Shown here in pieces: positions 6,477-12,058 of a stretch of DNA of 12,058 nt (position 1 is the first letter of the stretch; each line of letters begins with the position of its first letter). The position numbers and the translations under genes are program-made. The notes below the pieces were generated by a model. It was not told the DNA's origin and did not search any database. It saw only the letters and a program-made list of their open reading frames with translations. Source of the stretch: Candidatus Binatia bacterium (GTDB lineage Bacteria > Desulfobacterota_B > Binatia > UBA9968); the NCBI GenBank assembly GCA_025922795.1, contig JAICHC010000024.1:1-12058 (forward strand), in the 5' to 3' direction.

Positions 6477-7391
6477 ATGAGCCATTCAGGATTTCGCCCA
6501 CACACAGGACCGTTCCGCCTCGGCTTCACCGGCGCAATGGTTTTATGGCTACTTTTCGGCAGCGGCAATTTTCATGCCGCCGAGCGCGTGTTCGATACTT
6601 CCGATCCAGTTTCGGTCATCGAAGCCTATCTGCGCGCCGTCTATGCGCGCGATTTCTCGGCCGCCTATCGTTTCGTTTCGGCTGAAGACCGCAAGGTTCG
6701 AGACTTAGAGCGCTACCTGCGGCAGCGCGGCCCGTTCAGCGGTTTCACCTTGGAACTCGCGCGCAAGCTCAGCGAAGCGATCGAGATTACGCCTCTGCAG
6801 CAGCAGATGACAGCAAACCGCGCGCAAATCGTGGTCAGATATCGCATGCCCGACCCGAAAAAGCTTGCGCCGCTGGTATTTAATTGGAACGCATATCGGC
6901 TCAATTCGTTGGCGCCCCAGAATCGCGGCGAATTACTGGAAGATTTAGACAAGCAAGGGCGAGACGGGTTACTCGATATGAGCGAAGGCACCGAAACATT
7001 CGAGTTGCTAAAGGAAGGAAACCACTGGCGGATCTTCTTGAACTGGGCCGCCGGCGTGCGCATTCCGGTGCGGCTCGATCTCTCGAAGGTGGCCGATTTG
7101 CAGGTAACTCTATCCAGAAGCGAAGTCGTCCTGCAGCCTGGCGAGCTGTTCGAGATCAGTTTGAGCATCAGAAATCGCACCAGGGAGGCGGTCACCGCGC
7201 GCATTGGTCACCTCGTCCAGCCCGATGAGATCGCCGAGTATCTCGATTTCGTCGAATGCGGTTTTCTTTTGCCGGTAACCATCGAGCCGGACAAAGAGCA
7301 AAAGTTTTTTGGCACTTACATGCTGAGAGCCAGCCTTCCCGAGGGCGTCCGCCAGCTGAACCTCACCTACGATTTCCGCCTGCTCAAGTGA
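6477..7391 (+). CDS. NTF2-like + CtaG/Cox11-like envelope protein, paralogue 2
   Basis: ATG 6477 begins 5 bp after the stop of paralogue 1. A TTG at 6468 overlapping that stop is an in-frame alternative, adding three residues. A hydrophobic export or anchor segment (MVLWLLFGSGNFHAA) follows a polar N-region. The NTF2-like part contains 'VIEAYLRAVYARDFSAAYRF' and 'RGPFSGFTLELARKL', then 'HWRIFLNWAAGV'. The Cox11-like part contains 'PGELFEISLSIRNRTREAV', 'GHLVQPDEIAEYLDFVECGF' and ends in 'LNLTYDFRL'. The lone cysteine (Cys261 from ATG 6477) is preceded by a histidine 16 residues earlier, as in the other copies; the second Cys of Cox11 CxC is replaced by Phe. Location is probably periplasmic. 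Copper binding is inferred from the fold only. Confidence 0.78.
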   Translation: MSHSGFRPHTGPFRLGFTGAMVLWLLFGSGNFHAAERVFDTSDPVSVIEAYLRAVYARDFSAAYRFVSAEDRKVRDLERYLRQRGPFSGFTLELARKLSEAIEITPLQQQMTANRAQIVVRYRMPDPKKLAPLVFNWNAYRLNSLAPQNRGELLEDLDKQGRDGLLDMSEGTETFELLKEGNHWRIFLNWAAGVRIPVRLDLSKVADLQVTLSRSEVVLQPGELFEISLSIRNRTREAVTARIGHLVQPDEIAEYLDFVECGFLLPVTIEPDKEQKFFGTYMLRASLPEGVRQLNLTYDFRLLK

Positions 7392-7509
7392 GCTCTGGGA
7401 CCGCGGACCGCGCATTGACCCGAGCTAGCAGCGCCATTTGTTTTGTGTTTAATTGTGGTTGATTGTTTGGTCCGGTCCTTCGTCTAACTATTAACATGGA
7501 GGAGAAAGC

Positions 7510-8094
7510 ATGAAATTCTTGCGCCGCTCATCGTTGCTGGTTCTGCTCGTTTACGGTGTTTTCACTCTGGGAAAAATCACGATCGATCTCCCGCCGTCGG
7601 CTGCCCCGGTCCAGGCCCAGGATTTTGAATCGAAAAAAATCGTCCCCTTCGTGCCTTCACCCCAAGAAGTGGTGGACAAGATGATCGCGGTGGCAGGCGT
7701 CAAAAAAGGCGATGTGGTTTATGACATGGGTTCGGGCGATGGCCGTATCGTCATCGCCGCCGCCAAAAAAGGCGCCCGGGCCGTTGGATTCGAGATCGAT
7801 GGCGATTTGGTGAAAGAGTCGCGCGAGAACATTCGCAAATCCGGTGTGCAAAATCTGGCGGAAATCCGTCAGCAGGACATCCTCACCGTCGATTTCTCCC
7901 CTGCCACGGTCGTGACCATGTATCTTTTGCCGGACGTCAACCTCAAGCTCAAACCCAATCTCCAAAAGCAGCTAAAGTCGGGGTCGCGAATCGTGTCTCA
8001 TTCCTTCGATATGGGCGATTGGAAACCAGATCGAGTCGAGCGGGTCGACGGCCGCACGATTTATCTATGGACGATTCCCGCGAAAAAAAGCTAA
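7510..8094 (+). CDS. Exported or membrane-anchored FAM173-like methyltransferase
   Basis: The 194-residue protein starts at ATG 7510 with GGAGGAG at 7498-7504. The N terminus (MKFLRRSSLLVLLVYGVF) is a clear export signal or anchor, with a possible cleavage after VQA (residue 36). Next comes 'VPFVPSPQEVVDKM', the SAM-binding motif I 'VVYDMGSGDGRI' (69-80), the acidic residue Glu95 after the second strand, and 'DFSPATVVTMYLLP' (128-141). The last string matches the FAM173 (ATPSCKMT/ANTKMT) lysine methyltransferase family, as does the end 'SFDMGDWKPDRV...IYLWTIP'. Mitochondrial relatives methylate ATP synthase c-subunit or ADP/ATP carrier. SAM is not known to be available in the periplasm, so the topology is puzzling. 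It sits between two Cox11-like paralogues, and a hairpin lies downstream. Confidence 0.85.
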   Translation: MKFLRRSSLLVLLVYGVFTLGKITIDLPPSAAPVQAQDFESKKIVPFVPSPQEVVDKMIAVAGVKKGDVVYDMGSGDGRIVIAAAKKGARAVGFEIDGDLVKESRENIRKSGVQNLAEIRQQDILTVDFSPATVVTMYLLPDVNLKLKPNLQKQLKSGSRIVSHSFDMGDWKPDRVERVDGRTIYLWTIPAKKS

Positions 8095-8103
8095 TCCGCG
8101 GCG

Positions 8104-8144
8104 GGGGCATTCTCGGGTACAAAATCTGACTAAACGAATGCCCC
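8104..8144 (+). promoter_or_regulatory. Hairpin covering the start codon of paralogue 3 (or terminator)
   Basis: GGGGCATTC (8104-8112) is perfectly complementary to GAATGCCCC (8136-8144), with a 23-base loop. The right arm contains the ATG (8138-8140) of the next gene and is followed by GTTTTGTT. It could hide the start codon in mRNA, or act as a weak intrinsic terminator after the methyltransferase gene. No Shine-Dalgarno sequence is visible between the arms. Confidence 0.45.
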
Positions 8145-9022
8145 GTTTTGTTAAACAATCGGTCCTTCTCGTCCTGACCGTCGCGATACTGGCTTTGCCG
8201 ATCCTCTTTTGGATCACTGCGCCCAGCCGCAGCGAGCCGGTCGAGGTGCTGACGAAATATCTCAAACTTCTTTACGCGCGCGATTTTGGCCGTGCCTACC
8301 AACTTATTTCCGCCGCGGACCGCGAGTTAAAAACGCGAAACGACTACGTGCGCGAACGCGGGCCGTTTGACGGCTTTGCCTCTGCAGTGGCGCGTAAGCT
8401 CTCCGGCTTCATCGAGATTCAACCGGTCACACAGCGAATCGACGGAGCGCAAAATCGCGTCAGGCTCGCCCTGAGACTTCCCGACGCCGAGGCGCTTTCT
8501 GATTTAGTGCTCGATTGGGATGAAAATCGCCTGAAAGCTCTGCCGCAGTCGGAGCAGAGAAGAATTTTGGCGACGCTTGATCGCCTGGCGCGTGAGGACA
8601 AATTGCCGATGATCGAGGGCGAAGAAGAATTTGTCCTCTTGCGGGAAGGTTCGAAATGGAAAGTGTTTCTCGACTGGGCTGCCGGAGTGCAGGTGAAATT
8701 TGGCACCACGCTGCCCCCCGGCGGCGGGCTGTTTGCGCAACCAACGATCAAGGAAACCATCGCGCGCTCCGGTGACTTGTTCACCATCGGCTTTAAAGTC
8801 AAAAATACCGGCGCCGGCGAAGTCGTCACGCGGATCGTACACCGCGTCGAACCGAAAGAGATGGCGGAATATCTGGATCTGGTCGAGTGCGCCTTGTTGC
8901 TGCCGGTGCGCCTGCAGCCGCGCGAAGAGCAGATTTACAAGAGCACCTACGTCGTCCGAGGCGATCTCCCGGACGGCATCAAGTCTCTGAATGTCACTTA
9001 TGAATTCAAAGTCGAAAATTAG
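8138..9022 (+). CDS. NTF2-like + CtaG/Cox11-like membrane protein, paralogue 3
   Basis: This 294-residue protein begins at ATG 8138 with a short basic N terminus and a strong hydrophobic helix (VLLVLTVAILALPILFWI) that lacks an obvious cleavage site. It is probably an N-terminal anchor, as in true Cox11. The NTF2-like region carries 'YLKLLYARDFGRAYQLIS' and 'YVRERGPFDGF', then 'WKVFLDWAAGV'. The Cox11-like region (~186-292) contains 'SGDLFTIGFKVKNTGAGEV', 'VHRVEPKEMAEYLDLVECAL', 'LQPREEQIY' and 'LNVTYEFKV', the last matching Cox11 'LSYTF'. Cys251 is the only cysteine, where Cox11 has CFCF; His235 lies 16 residues upstream. The SCO1 gene begins inside this one, suggesting translational coupling and a shared role in copper handling. 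Confidence 0.8.
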   Translation: MPRFVKQSVLLVLTVAILALPILFWITAPSRSEPVEVLTKYLKLLYARDFGRAYQLISAADRELKTRNDYVRERGPFDGFASAVARKLSGFIEIQPVTQRIDGAQNRVRLALRLPDAEALSDLVLDWDENRLKALPQSEQRRILATLDRLAREDKLPMIEGEEEFVLLREGSKWKVFLDWAAGVQVKFGTTLPPGGGLFAQPTIKETIARSGDLFTIGFKVKNTGAGEVVTRIVHRVEPKEMAEYLDLVECALLLPVRLQPREEQIYKSTYVVRGDLPDGIKSLNVTYEFKVEN

Positions 9023-9620
9023 CGCGCCGCTCGCCGCGCTCGTGCTCGGCGCGCTCGTCCTGCCGGTGGCGGGCTTGGCGCACATTCCGATCCCGCCCAA
9101 AGAGCCCGGCGGAATCGGCCGGCGCGTAGTCAACACCGCGGTAGCGGATTTTAAGCTGGTCGACCAGGACGCCCAACCGTTTCAGTTCGCCTCCGCGCGA
9201 GGCAAATTGGTGCTCGTGACTTTCGTCTTCACGACCTGTCCGGATGTTTGTCCACTGCTGACCTCCAAATTCGCGGCTATTCAAAGAACGCTCGAAAAAA
9301 AGAAGTTCAAAGACTACCTTTTGTTAACCATCACCACCGATCCCGAGCGTGATAACGCCGCAGCTTTGAAAGTCTACGCCGGCCATTTCCGGGCTGATTT
9401 TCGCCATTGGTCATTTCTTACCGGGAGCCGTGCCGACTTGGCCAAAGTCTGGAAGAGCTTCGGCGTCAACGTCACCAGGACTCAGTCCGGTGACGTTAAT
9501 CATACGGCGCTGACCACGCTTATCGACCGACAGGGCAAGCGCCGGGTCGATTACTACGGCGACAAATGGCAGGACCAAGAGGTTCTTAAAGATATCGAAT
9601 GGCTCGCTTCGCACAAATAG
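8991..9620 (+). CDS. SCO1/SenC family copper chaperone
   Basis: This is a thioredoxin-fold copper chaperone of 209 residues. The copper site is intact: Cys83 and Cys87 in TTCPDVCP, and His171 in DVNHTALTTLID. 'VTFVFTTCPDVCPLLTSKF' and 'TITTDPERD' are further SCO hallmarks. The N terminus has a cleavable or anchoring export signal (APLAALVLGALVLPVAGLA). Start ATG 8991 lies inside the preceding Cox11-like gene; ATG 9000 is an equally good alternative, and neither has a clear Shine-Dalgarno sequence. Family members deliver copper to the CuA site of cytochrome oxidase or act as periplasmic redox proteins. No oxidase subunit is encoded in this window, so here the client may instead be the Cox11-like or di-heme proteins. 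The next gene overlaps its end by 22 bp. Confidence 0.92.
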   Translation: MSLMNSKSKISAPLAALVLGALVLPVAGLAHIPIPPKEPGGIGRRVVNTAVADFKLVDQDAQPFQFASARGKLVLVTFVFTTCPDVCPLLTSKFAAIQRTLEKKKFKDYLLLTITTDPERDNAAALKVYAGHFRADFRHWSFLTGSRADLAKVWKSFGVNVTRTQSGDVNHTALTTLIDRQGKRRVDYYGDKWQDQEVLKDIEWLASHK

Positions 9621-10186
9621 ATACTCGCAGCAGTCGTGTTTTTCTCTGCAACGTAACGGTTGCTCTCTGCCTCTCGGTTGGCTTGGCATTCGCCGCTGAG
9701 CGCGATCAAGGTGTGTTGGAAGTCCGGATCAAAGATCATCGCGACGCCATCGCCGACTTTGCCCGCCTCGACATCATCATCGATAAGATCCTGATCAGCC
9801 CCAAGGCGGGACTGAGATTTTGGCAAACCGGTTGGGACCAGCTTGCGCCGGCGCCCGCAACGATCGACTTGACCCGATATATCGGAACAAAGACGGTGCG
9901 GGTATTTCGCGGTTTCATAGACAGCGGTTCCTTCGACGCTTTTCACGTAAAGCTCAAAAACATCGAGGGTGTGCTCAAAAAAAATCACGAAACCGTTCCG
10001 ATCAGAGATACGGTCGGCCCGGTGAAACTTTCTTTTCAGGTGCCGAGCAAAGGCGAGACTCTGCTCGTGCTCGATCTTACGGTCATTGACCTTTCCGACC
10101 ATCCGCCGCGCGGCTACGAATTGAGCGTCAAAGGCCTTGAGATCTTCACGAATGGCAAACTGATTCAAAAGATCCCGCCGGCATAA
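9599..10186 (+). CDS. DUF4382-like secreted protein
   Basis: The 195-residue protein starts at ATG 9599, overlapping the SCO1 gene, and carries a signal peptide (VFLCNVTVALCLSVGLAFA, cleaved near residue 32). The mature part begins 'GVLEVRIKDHRDAIADFARL', then has 'WDQLAPAPATIDLTRYIGTK' and 'SFDAFHVKLKNIEGVLK'. This order, with an 'L.VRIKD' opening, a middle 'DLt' segment and a 'fd.frvkl' strand, matches the DUF4382 beta-sandwich family. The mature protein has no cysteine and only three histidines (residues 47, 116 and 130), so it is unlikely to be a cysteine-based copper carrier. Overlap with SCO1 implies co-translation. The function of DUF4382 proteins is unknown. Confidence 0.7.
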   Translation: MARFAQIDTRSSRVFLCNVTVALCLSVGLAFAAERDQGVLEVRIKDHRDAIADFARLDIIIDKILISPKAGLRFWQTGWDQLAPAPATIDLTRYIGTKTVRVFRGFIDSGSFDAFHVKLKNIEGVLKKNHETVPIRDTVGPVKLSFQVPSKGETLLVLDLTVIDLSDHPPRGYELSVKGLEIFTNGKLIQKIPPA

Positions 10187-10273
10187 ATGGCGCGGCGCAA
10201 CGCTGCGAAACTACAGGCTAGACCACGGTCAACGTGGCCCATACTCGGACAGATTGCCGGCGTCGGACGATCC

Positions 10274-10301
10274 TTGACATTAGCCTTTCTTACATTATAG
10301 T
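10274..10301 (+). promoter_or_regulatory. Sigma70-type promoter
   Basis: TTGACA (10274-10279) is a perfect -35 element, separated by 16 bases from TATAGT (10296-10301), four of six bases matching TATAAT. A transcript would begin near 10308. It would run through a terminator hairpin about 50-80 bases later, before reaching the substrate-binding protein gene at 10495. Confidence 0.6.
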
Positions 10302-10307
10302 TGGCCA

Positions 10308-10393
10308 CCGCATAGAAGCCGAGAGGTTGATGTGTCATCCACCAACCAACAGGACAAGCCGATCTCCGGGTTCCGCGCTGGATCGGCTTTTCT
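10308..10393 (+). ncRNA. Candidate small RNA or attenuator leader
   Basis: The stretch between the promoter and the terminator would give an ~85-nt RNA. It has a first hairpin (GGTTGATG 10325-10332 against CATC 10336-10339 and CAACC 10343-10347) and a terminal hairpin with U-tract. It resembles no riboswitch I recognise. A 21-codon frame, ATG 10330 to TAA 10393-10395, preceded by GAGAGG, overlaps it and could be a leader peptide. The rest of the 10187-10494 gap shows only a small CCACG/CGTGG hairpin (10223-10237). Confidence 0.3.
10356..10393 (+). terminator. Intrinsic terminator hairpin
   Basis: AAGCCGATC (10356-10364) and GATCGGCTT (10381-10389) form a perfect 9-bp stem with a 16-base loop, followed by a T-rich tail (TTTCTAATTTT). 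It may end the upstream SCO1 operon or the short transcript from the promoter at 10274. Because it lies before the gene at 10495, it could act as an attenuator for that gene. Confidence 0.65.
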
Positions 10394-10494
10394 AATTTTG
10401 CGGCAATTTTCAACCAGGCCGGGAGATTATTCGCACCGAAAACGCAGCTTGAAGACAAGCACCCACAATCGCCGGATGTGAAGGAAGGTTCGTC

Positions 10495-11523
10495 ATGAGA
10501 CAATTCATTTTTACTTTACTGTTGCTAATCGTTTCGAGCGCAAACGTCCATGCCCAGGAGGATTTTTACAAAGGCAAGACTCTTAGAGTCATCATCGGGT
10601 ACTCCGCGGGAGGCACTAACGATTTGTGGGCGCGCACTGTCGCCCGTTTTTGGGGCAAGTACATTCCCGGAAACCCCGATATCATCGTGCAAAATATGCC
10701 GGGCGCCGGCACGATGGTCGCGGCCAACTACCTCTACGGCGTTGGAAAGCCGGACGGGCTTACCGTGGGGTTGATCTCCCCTGCCCTGTTTTTCAATCAG
10801 CTTGGCGGAAAAAAAGAAGCCAAATTCGACTGGGCAAAGTTTGCGTGGATCGGATCACCGGAGGAAACCAGCGAAATGCTGTCCATGCGCGCCGACAGCC
10901 CCTATAAAAGCGTGGATGACATTCGCAAAGCGACCACACCGCCAAGATGCGGCACCACGGGAGCCGGCACGCCTGGCCATTACTTTCCGAGACTCATGGA
11001 AGAGGTTTTGGGACTGAAGTTCGATCTCGTTACCGGCTATCCGGGAGCTTCCGAGATCGACCTGGCCATCGAGAAAGGCGAAGTCTTATGCCGCGCGGGT
11101 ACAACCAGCGCCTTCTTTGGTCGAGAACCAGGCCGCACCTGGGCGAAGACCGGTTTTGTCCGCATACTTATCATCGGCGGATCGAAGCGAGACTCGCGGG
11201 CGCGGGACGTGCCAACGATTTGGGAGATGATGGAAAAATACAAAACGCCGGACTCGGGCAAACGCCTGACCACGGTTCTGCTCTCGCCCGGCTCTTTTGG
11301 CCGGCCCATCGTAGGCGGCCCCGGCATTCCCGCTGACAGGATCAAAATTCTCCGCGACGGCTTTCTGAAAGCGATGCGGGATCCGGAGCTATTAGCCGAG
11401 GCGGAAAAGCGCCGGTGGGAACCGGACCCGGTGAGCGGTGAGAAACTCCAGGCGCTGGCACGGGAAGTGATTTCGCAGCCGCCGGACGTGATTGCCCGGA
11501 TGAATGCTGTGTTAGGGAAATGA
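10495..11523 (+). CDS. Bug/TctC-family periplasmic substrate-binding protein
   Basis: This is a tripartite tricarboxylate transporter-type (Bug) solute-binding protein of 342 residues. ATG 10495 is preceded by GAAGGAAGG with good spacing. The signal peptide (MRQFIFTLLLLIVSSANVHA) is followed by 'DFYKGKTLRVIIGYSAGGTNDLWARTVARF', the Bug ligand-loop region. 'IVQNMPGAGTMVAANYLY' and 'KPDGLTVGL' are family signatures. The C terminus has 'KILRDGFLKAMRDPELLAEAEKRRWEPDPVSG', also typical. Residues in the ligand pocket do not identify the ligand. No TctA/TctB permease genes are adjacent, so this is an orphan binding protein, as is common for this family in many soil bacteria. Confidence 0.9.
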   Translation: MRQFIFTLLLLIVSSANVHAQEDFYKGKTLRVIIGYSAGGTNDLWARTVARFWGKYIPGNPDIIVQNMPGAGTMVAANYLYGVGKPDGLTVGLISPALFFNQLGGKKEAKFDWAKFAWIGSPEETSEMLSMRADSPYKSVDDIRKATTPPRCGTTGAGTPGHYFPRLMEEVLGLKFDLVTGYPGASEIDLAIEKGEVLCRAGTTSAFFGREPGRTWAKTGFVRILIIGGSKRDSRARDVPTIWEMMEKYKTPDSGKRLTTVLLSPGSFGRPIVGGPGIPADRIKILRDGFLKAMRDPELLAEAEKRRWEPDPVSGEKLQALAREVISQPPDVIARMNAVLGK

Positions 11524-11583
11524 GGCTGGATTTCTCCGGCGAATCTCCAACACTAAGCTCGCTGGCGCGGCGGAAGTTTTTGA

Positions 11584-12058
<475 letters not shown>

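Noticed and set aside
7415..7490. Promoter for the methyltransferase gene (TTGACC at 7415, TTGTTT/TAACTA near 7463-7490)
   Set aside because: The -10 partners are poor or misplaced relative to the ribosome binding site; a promoter may exist here but the sequence does not define it.
8504..9136. 210-codon minus-strand frame opposite the Cox11-like/SCO1 junction
   Set aside because: It is antisense to two well-supported overlapping genes and has no recognisable motif.
9554..10168. 204-codon minus-strand frame opposite the DUF4382-like gene
   Set aside because: The plus-strand frame has a signal peptide and family-like segments; the minus frame has neither.

Overview
The window carries a Gram-negative chromosome segment of moderately high G+C content. 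A lipoprotein solute-binding protein, an outer-membrane beta-barrel candidate and many Sec signal peptides indicate a diderm envelope. An orphan Bug/TctC-type binding protein and a short-form adenosylhomocysteinase would fit an uncultured soil or groundwater lineage near the former Deltaproteobacteria. This placement is an impression from protein style; the window has no rRNA or marker gene to test it.

Region 1 (1-3899, + strand) is a metal-import block. It holds the 3' end of a SAM methyltransferase, then a zinc/manganese ABC importer (binding lipoprotein, ATPase, permease; ZnuACB order) and a signal-peptide-bearing beta-barrel candidate. A composite inverted repeat lies between the ATPase and permease genes.

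Region 2 (3900-5310) has a short non-coding stretch ending in an 11-bp perfect palindrome. Its core, GTTATGGCATAAC, resembles a Zur (zinc uptake regulator) box. It sits just upstream of a di-heme c-type enzyme of the MauG/MbnH/bacterial cytochrome c peroxidase superfamily, which looks closest to MbnH-like (MXAN_0977-type) proteins.

Region 3 (5464-10186) is the most unusual part. Three paralogous envelope proteins each join an NTF2-like domain to a C-terminal domain I read as CtaG/Cox11-like. In all three the Cox11 copper motif CFCF is reduced to one cysteine, and a histidine lies exactly 16 residues before it. Between the second and third copies is a FAM173-like methyltransferase that carries a signal peptide. 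The third copy overlaps a SCO1/SenC gene, which overlaps a gene for a DUF4382-like secreted protein. Together with the di-heme enzyme, this looks like a periplasmic copper/heme handling or cofactor-assembly system, possibly under zinc-responsive control. No cytochrome oxidase subunit gene is present in the window.

Region 4 (10187-12058) has a 308-bp leader with a good sigma70-type promoter and an intrinsic terminator between that promoter and the next gene. It is followed by a Bug/TctC substrate-binding protein and, converging on it from the minus strand, the 3' part of ahcY, which runs off the window.
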